NCBI GenBank assembly: GCA_038501625.1
Contig: JAZAYU010000182.1
Span: forward strand, 124,001 to 188,000
Source of the DNA: Corbicula japonica
Taxonomy: Eukaryota; Mollusca; Bivalvia; Venerida; Cyrenidae
Direction: 5' to 3'
DNA: 64,000 bases
A model generated the notes under the pieces. That model worked only from the letters and a program-made list of their open reading frames with translations. It was not told where the DNA came from and did not search any database. Position 1 is the first letter of the stretch. The number at the start of each line of letters is the position of its first letter. Positions 1 through 13,500 of the stretch are shown one piece after another. The position numbers and the translations under genes were made by a program.

Positions 1-996
1 GTTACCCAGTCTTCAAATTTCATAGGATGATTGGAATTGTTGAATAGTGGATCCCACTGTTTTGGGGATAACATGTTCAAAGATGAAGGTCACAAGATCC
101 TAAGGTTCGATACGTTTCCGCTCAATACCCTGAAGAACCAATAAGCAAAGTGTCTTCAAACTTAACAGGATAATAATGTAATGGGTGAGAAAAGCGTGTT
201 AGTTGTAGCTCTTTTTCTAATGGGAGGGGGGCGATGAAGGGGGGGTCCCAAACTCTTCACTGCCAGAAGGGCATCCACAGAATGCCCCTGTCACATCTAC
301 CTCTATTCGCACAATGGCTGGTTTGTTTGTTACCAGTCCTGTTTAGACAGACACATGGAAATATGTTGGTTGGCTTATGTTTGCCTGCATGCTAGCAATC
401 CCCCAAACAACATAATCCCTGCACGCTATCACTTCCTGACAACATGATCCCTATGTGTCTGTCTGCCAGCACTTCACAACAATAATTCCGACAATATGTT
501 CCATATGTGTATGTCTACATGCTGCCCACCAACACATTTCCTATGTGTTTGTCTACCACTAAAAACCAATGTAACACTTCCAATTTTTATATTTAACACT
601 GGTGCAACTTGGTCAGAAAAAAACCTAATGAATTCAAAAGTGAGAAGTGTAGATCCTGACCAGATAGCTCATCATTATTTGCTGGCTGATCTGGATCTAA
701 ACTGTTCACCCATGGGATAACAGCCACATCCCATGGAGTTAAGGAGTCATTTAACCCCTTGACCGCTTTCATTTCTTTCAGTTGTCCAATTACATAAAAA
801 ATTTACACCTTGGAATTGCATCCATAATTCTGTATATGAAACGACTTGATTTACACAATCAATGGGTTTCCATTTTTTTTATCAGAACATGTATATGAAT
901 AACTAACTACATGTTAAAGTCAATGTACTAAGTGATTCAAAAGCCCTGCAAATATTTACGATTTAGTAAGTATGTCTTTCACATATCCGCTAAGTT
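1..996. other. NFRKB 3' flank
   Basis: No coding sequence is supported here. About 590-760 is a fragment of the GATCC/TAACCC foldback family (TGCTGGCTGATCTGGATCTA and flank). The rest is AT-rich unique-looking DNA with no clear AATAAA on the minus strand. Confidence 0.5.
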
Positions 997-1520
997 TCAC
1001 AATTTCTTTTCTTTCTCCATTTCTTTGATCTGGGCAGCTTTCCCAGCTGCAGCAGCGGCCAGTATTTGTTGACTAGGAGATATTGATGTCCCTGGCGTGC
1101 CAACAGATGTCAGTATTACATTCCCAGAACTGCCAGAACTCACTAGTTTACTTAATGTCTGCCGCAGAGATGACTGACTCTGTACTGATATAGTTTGTCC
1201 TGCAGGACCGATTGTTTGAATCAACGGTCCTTGACCTGGGAACCCTTGTACATTTCCTGCTAGTTTGACATTTAAGTTCGCAGCTGGATTAATGATTCGA
1301 GCAAACACAGGTTTTCCTTGCTGAGTTGTCTTTCCCTGGGCTCTTGTATTCTGCACTAGTTGACCAGGTGTCAGCACCTGTCCCTGCTGCAGGGCAGGCT
1401 GGGATATCAATATGGTGGTTTGACCTGGCTTGAGCCCGGCTTGCTGAGAGAGGACTGTTCTCACCATCTGTAAGCTTGGAGTCTGTGGATTTCCTGTGGT
1501 GCTGGTAACCAGCAGTGATC
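997..1520 (-). CDS. NFRKB: NFRKB last coding exon 27
   Basis: 524 nt after the acceptor CTGTTACAG, ending in TGA at 997-999. Gln/Thr/Gly-rich, with AGLKPGQTTILISQPALQQG and a charged end EMEKEKKL. Vertebrate NFRKB ends in a similar Gln/Thr-rich tail without the charged terminus. Confidence 0.9.
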
Positions 1521-4500
1521 CTGTAACAGACGATAAGTCAATCTTTCACATGAAACAATGGAAGTTAAAACATCTTTCCAGCATTTTCAGAGGAAAATTG
1601 TTGTTTGACAGACCATTGACAAAGACTGGTCACAATCGCTCACCCTCAGTCTCTGCTCATCCCGAGTCTCTGGATCAGGTGAGCTAATGTTAAAGGACAC
1701 CTTTTTAATGACATCACTAAAATATATTACTAAAATAAACTCCTCATTTTGACCACCTCAATATTGAGACCACTATTCTGATGTCCCTTATACACAATTT
1801 TGCATGATTTGCTACCCTGAAATAAAGTCCACCCCACTATCATGTATGGTACATTCTAACTAGTCAAAACCCTAATTATAATTTTTCATGTAATTGGTTA
1901 GGTCTGTTAACCCTTTCCTGGATATATACGCATTTTTACGCATGTGCGACCAGTGTAGATCCAGATCAGCCGGCACATCCGTGCCGTCTGATCAGGATCT
2001 GCACTGGTCGCATTTTGGTCAGAAATAACCTAATGAATCAAAAAGCGAACAGATTAGAACCTGATCAGACTGCACGGATGTGCCGCCTGATCTGGATCTA
2101 AACTGTTCGCCCTAGCAATAAATATGTATCTGTATGATGACCACTTCAGCTCAGTCTAAAACTTAGCCTCAATATCACTGTACCTGTATTGTCAGGGTTA
2201 GACTGTGTCTCCACTGCCTTCACTCCTCCGCCTGCTGCTTGCTGTAGAACAAACTGAGTTGGTACCAGTCCAGTCTGACCTTGACTCAGAACTTTACCCT
2301 GAACTCCGGCTGTCATCAAGAAAATGTAATATGCAAACAACTGAATTCTATAGGCAATTAGTTATGGCAATATTACAAAATTTAATCAAGTACATTGATT
2401 ATTTTAAAAAAACACTCACCCATTTTCTGAAATAATTTTATTAAATTAATACTGCTTTAAATGTTGAGATTTATTAACCCTTTCCTCCGTATATACCCAT
2501 CGTATTGCATGTACGAACAGTGTAGATCCTGATTAGCCAGCATATCTGTGCCACCTGATCAGGATCTGCACTGTTGGCTTTTGTCAGAAATAACCTTATA
2601 AATAAAGAAGCGACTATTGCAGATCCTGTGCCCAAGGTTATAAAACTGAGCATGGAAACCAGTCTCAAATCTCAAGCATCTGATTGGCTGAAATGGCAAC
2701 CAGTTTCTAATCTCAGTTTTATAACCTTCAACCCTGATCAGACTACACAGATGTCAATTCTGATATGGTTCTACACTGTTCACACATGCCTTAAAGGCTT
2801 ATATATGGAGGTAAGTGTTAATTAATTGCCTAACCATATCAGATTATCAGACTTGCAAGGGTCTGCACTGTTATCATGCTTTATTTGGCAGGCATTCGTG
2901 TGTATAATCACATCACACACATTAACATAGCATTTCCAAATGATTTTTAAACACTTGTCCAATTCGCTAATGTTTTTATAAAAACTGATTCTCAATAAAA
3001 GTAGACCTTCTGGTGTTCTCCATTTCTCTACCAAATTTATCACATTAGAGGTAATGTCAAACAAGAAATATTATTGTGCTGGTGGTAAAAATAACTGTAA
3101 AACAATTGGTAAATTAATAATGGTAGGAATGATTCCTTTTCATAATTCAGTCCCTTCTTTATCTGCTTTCACAATCTTTTCAATTTTGTTAAGTTCAGCC
3201 CATTGTTTTTTCGTTTAGGACAACCCATTGTTTTATCTGGGGACCATACACCGCTGATCATGGAATGGTATTTATCTGAAAATACCGCATTGAAGGTTCT
3301 ATGTTCACCGCCATATGCATAACATCGTTTGGGATGGATCAAAATTGTACTGTTTATTGGTGTAAATATTGAGTTGCACTCAACCCAAGGAAATCTTGGC
3401 TTCATCTCAACTATGTTCTTATAAGCAATACAACTTGAAAGTTTGATCAAGAAATATTGTAAAATTGCAAAGTTATTTGCAAATGTTAAATTTTCATGAT
3501 GAAAACCTGACTAAAAAGTGTGACTGACCTAATGATTTTTGCTACATCACAAACAAGTTGTCATAAGCAATATAATTTTAAGGTTTGATGGAGAAATATT
3601 AAATAAATAGCCAACGAAAAGTTTCCATAATGGGCAAACTGACAGACAAAGTGATCCCTATGCATCACTTTTTCTTCAAAAAATTGACTCAAAAACTGCC
3701 AATTTACATAGCTTGGATTGCCGTATACCTGAAGGTCTGATGGTAAAGCTTCCCCCAGAGGTCAGCTGGCTGACGGTCACTCCACTGCTGACCCCTGGTT
3801 TAGCCTGGCTCAGTACCTGACCCAGCACACCCTGTGCAGCTGCTTGCTGGCTCAGCACAGGGGAACCAGATTCTGTGAAACAGAAAATATATTACATACA
3901 TATACAGCTCCTAACACACAATAAACCCTTAACTTTATATTCAGTCAAACCTGTCTTCAAAGACCACTTGGAGGAAAGACAAAAGTGGTCTTTAGAGACA
4001 GGTGGTCTATGTTCACATGTGACTTTGTTCTTTAAATCAGTCAGTGGGACTGCAGTCTTTATCCACATGTGGTCTTCCATAGAGGTTGAACTGTATACAA
4101 CTTAAATCGAATGGTCAAACTAGGCTGAAGAGTTGATAGAACAATATTTCATAACAGAAATAAACAAAGGGCCACCATTCTGGTAAAAATGGTGGAAGGA
4201 AAAAAATCTTTTCTGTATGACCATCTATACATCCTGCCAGACTGTATGTTTAAACTTCCAAATAATCTCGATTAATAACAAAGTTTTTGGAATAATGCAT
4301 GAAAACAATGTGTGATATCTTCGGATTTTGAATGGAACTCTAGATTCCAATAACCATATAATTTCCTAGGTAACAGCTGTATAACAATAATTATTTACAG
4401 TAAAACCCTCTTTAAGACCACCACAAAATTAAAACCACCACAATAATAAGAAAACTTATCAAATGTCACATGATATGGTGTCGCATTTATTTCTGCTCAA

Positions 4501-7500
4501 AAATTAAGACTGCCCCTTTCCTCCATAATTATATAAGCATTTTAATGCATGTGCGACCAGTGTAGATCTGCATTGTTCACTTTTTAGTCAGAAATAACCT
4601 AGTACCGTCATTGTTCGAATATAAGCCGCACTCATGTATAAGCCGCACCCTCCTAAACCTGATGGAACAGATGAAAATGGCTTAATGCAATGTATAAGCA
4701 GCCGAACCTGTGTATTAGCCGCACCCCCAACTTCTTACTGCCAAATTCTGGAAAAAAAGTGCGGCTTATATTCAGACAATGACGGTAATTCAAAAAGCAA
4801 ACAGTGCAGCTCCTCATCAGATGGTATGAGTGTGACAGCTTATCTACACTGTTTGCCAATGCAATAAAGGTGTGCCTATGGGGTAAAGGGTTAAGACGAC
4901 TTTTTTCAAAGTCCAAAAGGTAGTCTTAATAAATGGGCTACACTGTACTTCTAGTCTCCTTACCTGAAGTTTTAGGTTGTGAGATTGTGACCATGCCCCC
5001 AGTGGCCGCAGCTTGCGGGATGATGTTTATTGTCCCCTGAGCTGTCTGAATCACCCCGAGGGTCTGTTGACCTTTGCCCCCAATCTGTACCAGCTGACCT
5101 TTAGCATGAGCCAATGGTTTCCCTGCTAAATGCATTGGTTTCCCTGGTGATAACTGGTGAAGGACATTCCCACCTGTTGTATTATATCCAAAACAGAAGG
5201 TTATTTTACTTATTGTAGGATAAAAGCACATTGTTGAGCCGATGGGTGGGTTGGAGTTATTTCACCAAGACAACTTGTACTTGTTTTATGATATGAGAAC
5301 CTGTTGGGGCAAGTGTGAGGTTGGTGCACCCTAGAACCTGGTTTAAACCCCAAGTGGCAATTTGATTTTCCACTGACTGTTCCAAGACAGTAACCCCTCA
5401 TGTTCTCAGTTTTGTTAATTGTTTGTGGTGTCTTTTTTGAAACTGATCATTTTATTAACCTTGCTCTCTCTCCCTCTCTCTTCTTCTTGACTGTGTGGGG
5501 AGGCTGTTTTTTCTGAATGTGGCAATTCCTGATATGCATATTTCACCTTTTTTAACCAAAAAATAATACATGTATAATATATAATAATGGCACTTAACAA
5601 AAATATATACTATAAAGAAGAAGAAATACACAAGTCCATTGGCTGTAATAGAGTATCATACAGAGAAAACCGTAATTTTTTTAGTTAACTGAATAGAAAA
5701 AAGGAAAATTCCTTTATTTTAGTATTTCATAACCAAAGACTGAGTTTTTAACTAAAAAAATTATTTTCGTAAATCCCCTTTAATTTTCATTTACAAAAAA
5801 GGAATGCATTCCATGTTGTTACAACACAGTACAAGGTGTACCTTGTATTTTGAAGGCAGCTGCCGGTCGGGGCTGGTTCCCTTGCTGCTGTAGTGCTCTC
5901 TGGGCAGCCAGAAGACTGCTCACCGACACCATCTGCCCACCTGCTACAATACAAACATATGATATGTGACACACCAATAAAAAGGTGTTTATGGGTATAC
6001 TTTTTTTATTGTAGCTGTTACTATATTTGAAAAGACTTTAAAATTTTCTTTTATCCAAATTTTATATTTTATATTGCAGATTTTGGTTATATGTTATTAC
6101 AGCATAAAGTTATTTTTACTGTGAAATGCATAAAAAGTAATATTGCCTGCTTGAATTGAGGATGCCATTTCAAGAATCATACTGAGAAGTCCAGCTATTA
6201 GTGGGGTTCGAACCCCAGCCAAACTTATATGTTGGAATCAATCCAGCTCAGCTCCCAGTAGTAGTGTGGCTGGAAACCAAAGACAAATCAGACCAGCTAC
6301 TAGTGGAGCTGGTACCCAAATTCAACTTGATTTTCAGAATCTGTCCAGCTAATGGTGGGGCTGTACCTGAAGCCAACCTTATACCTAAGCATTAGTCCAG
6401 CTACTGGTGCAGCTGGTAAAACATTGCAATCGTCTTGTTACCAATAAGGTTGTTATCCATTATTACCGCCATTGTTTGAATATAAGCCACACTTTTTCCC
6501 CAGAATTTGGAAGTAAAAAGTTGGGGGTGCGGCTAATACACAGGTTTGGCTGCTTATACTTTTCATTAAGCCATTTTCATCTGTTCTATCACGTTTTGGT
6601 GCAGTGCGGCTTATACATGATTGCGGCTTATATTCGAACAATGATGGTATTTAGAAATGTAGCATCAGACATTCTACAACATTTCTAACCAAACATGTAC
6701 CTGACATCTGTTGCATCAGTCTCGCTACAAGAGGATTGGTACCCGGCTGAGATGTGCTGATCAACGTCACTGGACTTCCTACACTTCCAACGGTTGTCAT
6801 GGTGACTGTTTTGGCAACAGTTGGTGAACTCTGACCTTCAACTTGCAATGTTGTACCAGAAACTTGTCTCTGAAAGTTGTGAAGTAAAAAAAAAAGAATT
6901 TGATGTTTGGTAGAACATGGGTTACTGGCACATATCTCAGATGTGATTCATTTTTACATTACCCATGGCTAAGCTAATGGAAGGTTAGCTTACCTACTAC
7001 ATTGCTTTAGATACCAGGAGGATTTACTAAAATCCCCCTGATGGCTCTCTAAAGCCAGTATGTTGTTAACATGGCAAATCTGAATTGTAATGTGAAAGTA
7101 CTTTTTCAAGAAAAGCTCAGTGTGAAGTGATTGCAAAAGATGTGTTTTTGTCCACTTTTGGTCAGTGATTATTTGTAACTCCCATTTCTTATACATGTAC
7201 ACAAATATTTCTCCTTTGATAACATTTTAGTGTAATATCTTAAAAAATATGTTCAATAAACCAGACTGTGCTATCAGGACACAGATACCCCCACTGCTGC
7301 AACAACATTAGTAACAACATTGTGCATCAGGTATTAACATGTGGTGATCATGAATAGTAAATTGGTAGTAAGTGCCACAAAATTTAATGACTAACATAAA
7401 CAAAGGCCATAGATCTGTTGAAAATGGCTGCAAGACAAAGACAACAATCTACACATCATGTCTAATTATCTGTGCAAGTTTGAAAGAAATCTGCCTGGTA

Positions 7501-10500
7501 GTTAAAGAGGAGTTGATGACACAAGATTTGGAGTATGTATGTACGGACATATCAATGCAGGGCTTTTTTTCAGTTGATTTTATAGCCGTTATTCGGTCAT
7601 GTTCCCAAAGGCAAAACATATACTTTTTTCCCGATTTGAGAAGAAAAATTCCCAATTGAATCAAAACAAACATTTCTGATGAAAAACAACTGCATCAGCA
7701 CTGCATCTTTTGCTCTTTAAGCCAGGAATTATTGACAATATTAAATATGGATGGCAATGATTAAAAAAACAGCAGATAACAGTAACACTTGTTATTCCCC
7801 AATGATGCTAAAAAAATTACTAATTTCTGGCAAAACGACGATAAATTTCCCAATTCCAGGGGTATGGGTCATATTCCCAAAATGTTGAAAAAAAGCCCTG
7901 CAATGAGTGCAACATTTATATGCCTCAAACTAAGTAGGGGGCATAAAAAAGAAACCTGACACTGCATGTTGCATGTCTGACCAAAATTCCCGAAATTAGA
8001 TATGTAAATTGTGACTGGAAATTAAAATTGAATGAGTTTTTTTAACATAACTGTGCATTTTGTTATTTCTTGTGCATAAAACAAGTGCTTTTACAATTAC
8101 ATTTTTGGGAATGGGTGAAAATATAGATTTGTATAATAATTAATTAATTATGTATCACATTGTTATTCAAAGCTATAAAGTTTCAGATGTTTTTTTTAGT
8201 ACCAGGTATACATGAATTAACATCAAAACACAGAATGATGAAATAAAGATGCCAGCTTCACTAAAACTGAATAAATTCTTTATGAAATTCAACTTGTCTA
8301 TGTCCTACCTTGATTTCATGTTGCGGGAGTACAGTAACATTGGGTTGCGGTGTTGTCTTGACGACAGAGGTCAAGGCCGTCGTCTGTGGGATGACCTTTA
8401 GCTGATTGAGTGCTATGCTCTGCTGTAGTTTAGCTGCTAGATCTAGTTTTGATGGTGATGCTGAAAGTTAACGATATTTATCTCTACTAAAAATCACATT
8501 TCACTATCGAGGCTTATAAAAGAATACATTGTAATAACTTGAGAAACCATACCTTGAGAAACCATACTTTCTCTTTTATTTTGATGCCATTTAACGTTAG
8601 CACCATATACCGTCATTGTCTGAATATAAGCCGCACTTTTTTTCCAGAATTTGGCAGTAAAACGTTGGGGGTGCGGATAATACACAGGTTTGGCTGCTTA
8701 TACATTGCGTTAAGCCATTTTCATCTGTTCCATCAGGTTTAAGGGGGTGCGGCTTATATATGAGTGCAGCTTATATTCAAACAATGACGGTATATCTGAT
8801 AAGAATCTACAGTTTGCTTTTAGATGTATTGTATTATTTATGACTAAGAGGCTAACAGTATGGATCCAGATCAGACTGCACAAATATAACGGTACAGGCT
8901 GATCTTAATCTTGCCCATGTGATTAAAGGTCTACCCAGATAAATAGGGTTAACTTTATTCATTGCTATGATTTAATTAACATTTACAAATATGAGGCTAT
9001 TTCATTAACTCATTATCTTAGCAAGGGAAGCAACTCTTACTTAATGGTAAATTATTATTACATGAATTATTCCTCTTACAATCATCACCAAATTCTTGAC
9101 AACTCTAAATTAACTTAGATAGTTATGTTTACCTTGAGTTTTAGCCTGGGCTTTGGTATGACTTTGGGCCTGTAGATGTGCCTTTGCTGCCTGAGCCTCG
9201 GCCTGGGCCTTGACGTGTGCAGCCTGAGCCGCAGCAGCCTGCTGGAGGAGTTGTAGCTGGGCCGGGGTCAATGACTGGGTCACCCCTGATGATTTACTGG
9301 ATCCAGAAGACTGAAACATAACATTAAATTTTCTTCGATCACTATCCATATTCAAATCTATTCCTTGATGTAGGAAGATTCTAATGTCTGCTCGCAATCG
9401 TTCACATGCAACTACACTTTCTGTTGAGAAATAACATGTCAGCATTTTGAAAATTTTTATTATGTACCTATCTTATCTAATTTATGTAATAATTAAACAT
9501 TAATTAAAATATTTACATTTTATATGTACATATTTAAAGGAAAAACAAATATAATTTTAGAAGGAAGAAAAAGGTGTTTCCATACAAACATTCAGCCTTC
9601 AAGCTAGTAGACCACCCTGTCTAATATAATTTCTATATTGTTTTTAATATGAACTTACCCTGCTAGAAGATGGTTTAGGAGCATGCTGTGCCACTGAGCC
9701 AGACAGAAGCTGGGCCTGGGACCCTGTCTGACCTGGACCCACATCTTCTACATTAATGTTCTCCGAGCTGGAGTTGAGGGAGCCTCCTTGTGCCATGTCA
9801 CGTAACTTCGGCTGAAAGGATTCATCACTACTTGTACTGATAAACTTAAATTGGTAAAGGGATAGACATAATAAGTAAGGTGCATACATATAAGTATCAT
9901 TCACGTGTGTTGGGTAAAGATCCCGCGATCCAGCCCGAGTGAAATATGCACAAGGGCGGTAACGAGGCTCTGCCGAGTTACCGCATAAGTGCATATTTCA
10001 CGAGGGCTGGATCACGCGATCTTAACCCAACATAAGTGAATGATACTTTTTCTTGCATACCGTATTTATTTTGCGCAATTTGGGGTATTTTCATGTAAAT
10101 TTTTCTTTACACTACTTTTTTATACTAGCGGAGTGATATACGAGACATTCCATCGTTCATTCATAAATGCGTCAGACGTCGTGACGTCATATAAAGCGCG
10201 TGACTCATTCTACATGGGGGGTGTAGAATCAAAATTTCCTACACGGGTGAAAACACCGGATGACCTGATCTGGTATGCAAGAATACTTCTTCAATACTGG
10301 TCTAATAAAATAATGCCCACAAAGAACAGATATAGAGTAGATAGGTATAGAGTAGATAGAGTAGATATAGCTTGGATACTATAGTAAATTCATCATCAAG
10401 GGTTACCAAACCCCTTTAATCCATTTAAACAGGTTATAATGTGCGTGCTAACAGCGTAGATCCAGATCAGATGGCACATTCATGCTGTATGATCTGGATT

Positions 10501-13500
10501 TACTGGTTGCTTCTTTGTCAGAAATAATCTAATGAATTTAAGAGTGAAAATTGTATACCCTGATTCGACAGCATGAATGTGTCTACACTGTTTGTCCATG
10601 GAATAACAGCCATATCCCATAGAGAAAAAGTGTTAATATACTAAAAGAAATTAGAAACACAACTTCTTTAAATAAGAAATTTATTTCATGTTTAAAGAAG
10701 TTGCGATTCTAATTTCTTCAAGTACATATAATATAGTTAAAGAAATTAAAAACGCAACTTCTTTAATCACTAAACATAATATTTGTTTAAAGAAGTTGCA
10801 TTATTAATTTCTTTTAGTATACATCATTACACAGTAAAGATGACTTACAGTTGAGGATTTCGTAGATTTAGGTTTAGCGAGAGATTTCTTGGCTTTCTGT
10901 GCAGCGGCCTGTGCCTGGTGGATCTTCTCTGAAAATATTCAACCAAAGCACTTTATACACATATATCAGGCCTTGTCAGGTACTGTGGTAACCAGTCAGG
11001 AGCAATTTATCGAAATTAGTCAATGGTTTGGTGTTTTGCAATGGTTTAATTGTCATGTTTTTTGCTATAGGAAATTGTGAAATCGAACTTCTAGCGAAAT
11101 CAAACCATTAAATGTCGAGTCTTATCAGAATAATACAAGTGCATGAATTTATATCTGTGCGAAAATGTCATTTATGACTTCTGAAAGAAATCTGACCCCA
11201 GTGAAATTAATCTTTCCTTCATATATTCGCATTTTTATCACGAGTGAAAAGTGTAGATCCAGATCAGCTGGCACAAATGTGCTGTCTGATCATGATCTCA
11301 GTGTTCACTCTTTGATTTATTACCGTCATTGTCTGAATATAAGCCGCACTTTTTTCCCAGAATTCGGCAGTAAAAAGCTGGGGATGCGGCTAATACACAG
11401 GTTTGGCTGCTTATAAATACATTATACGCCATTTTGATCTGTTCCATCAGGTTTGGGGGTGGTGCGGCTTATACATAAGTGCGGCTTACATTTGAACAAT
11501 GACGGTAAGTTATTTCTGACCAAAAAGCGAACAGTGCTGATCCTGAGCAGATGACAATATTGTGCCGATGGATCTTCACTGTTCACACGTGATAAAGCAC
11601 GCATATAGGGAGGAAAAGGTTAAATGATACCACATTATAACTTACCAAATTCTTCCTCCGTCCTGTACCTGTGTAGGTAGATCCACACTTTGCTGTTAAC
11701 ATCGTACCTCACACATGGATCCTTCTCCGAGTGTAGTCTATCAAGGGCACCACTCACAACCACATTGATCTGCAGCAGAGTTATGATATATCTTGTGTGA
11801 GAGTGAGGTGAAGATGGAAAACTTTTTGCGAGGCTATGCCGAGTTACCACCAAAAGGGTACACCCTAGGTGACAGATTTTTGCCAAGTTCCCGCCAAAAC
11901 AGTTCAATTGAAGTGACAGATTTTTGCAGTGTTCCCGCCAACAGTGAAAATGAGTTGACAGATTTTTGCCGAGTAACCATCTCAACAATTCAATTGAGGT
12001 GACAGATTTTTGCAGAGTTCCCGCCAAAGCGGTAAACCTGAGTTGAAAGATGTTTGCCAAGTACCCGCAATATGACCTGAGGTAACAGCTTTTTTCAACC
12101 TTAACCAAATGTCTCATGAAATATACATTTTCTTGCATTCGTTTTATTGTTCATAACATTTCTGAATATGTATACCATCTAAAGTTTGTTTCTATATGCT
12201 TTGAAGTTGACTTTAACAAATTTAATTTTCAAAATGGCACCACAAACATGGTTACTGGACTTGACAACATTAAGTCACTCACATAAGCATTTGTATGGTA
12301 CCTTTTCCCTGGGGAAAGTTTAGATTTTCTTTCCCCAGTAAAACATGAGGAAACATTTATCTGGTAATGCAAGAAAAAGTAAATACATGTTTTCGCGCCA
12401 TTTCAGTCTCTGCTCTTTAATAACATAAAATTACCTCAGTCTTCTGTATCAAGGAAGAGGTTGTCACTAAGTACAATTCTAGTAAGAAGGAGTACATTTT
12501 TCCACAATGGTGTTGATAGCTCAACGATTTTATTATTCTAACACCACTGGTAAATTTTATCAATAGGCATTAACAGTGTTTGGGCCAAGATATAATTCTT
12601 CGTAAAACATTATTATGTGCCCACATTCTTTATTTCATAGTGTTTTTCATTTAAGACGATTAAAGTGCATAATTATCTTCATAGCCAGGATTCACTGTAA
12701 ACAATAAACATGCTCCTGCAATTTATTAGTGAATAATATACAGTCAGTTGTTTGGATGCTAATAATTCAACACTTGTGATTTAATTCCGATGCATTTGAA
12801 ACCTTGTGTATTTTACTCACAGACACAATACAGGAACATGTCTGAGCACTAAAGGATTATCTTAATTCTATAACAGAAGGATTACCTGAGCATCTGTGAT
12901 ACCTGGCGCGAGGAACTGCGAGTCTTTGAGTAGCTCACAGATCTCCCCTCTATTGCCCTCGCCATTCGGTAACCTTGCTACAGCGTCACGCACTGAAAAC
13001 AAGTCACATGTAAATAATGTCAATTAATGCAAACATGAAATAAATTCAGTGATATCAAATGCTGTTCTAGATCAAAAAGGGAAACTTAAAGGAACTAAAT
13101 GTTTGCATTGCTTCAAGTTACATTAACCCTTAACACCATGGATACACCTTATAGCCAATGAACAACCATTAGTAGATCCTTATCAGACTGCACTGATGTG
13201 CTTGCTGATCATAATTAACAGTGGTAAAGGTAAATTAATGAAGAAAATAAAGAACACCTCGATAACAACGTAAGACCACAATTCTAATGTCTTAAGTTTT
13301 GCAATGTTTTCCTCCAGAAAATAAAGACCACTCACTATTAAGATCAATTATTCCCAGTCCTAAAGGTGTTCTTAACCCTTTCCTCCATATATACGCATTT
13401 TTACATGTGTGCAAACAGTGTAGATCCAGATCAGCCCGGCACATCTGTGCCGTCTGATCAGGATCTGCACTTGCCACAGTTTGGTCAGAAATAACGTAAC

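Noticed and set aside
3050..3450. Possible THAP-type zinc finger start (MSNKKYYCAGGKNNCKTIG, plus strand) and a 93-residue minus frame
   Set aside because: Cysteine spacing does not fit THAP, the frame breaks up after about 50 codons, and the minus frame matches nothing I recognise; probably remnants of a transposon, not supportable.
9644..9994. 116-residue minus frame extending upstream of exon 19
   Set aside because: The coding part starts at the CAG acceptor at 9811; the extension is intron and palindrome.
11635..12138. 167-residue minus-strand open frame
   Set aside because: Only the part at 11646-11769 is NFRKB exon 17; the N-terminal two thirds translate the 43-bp tandem repeat and intron.
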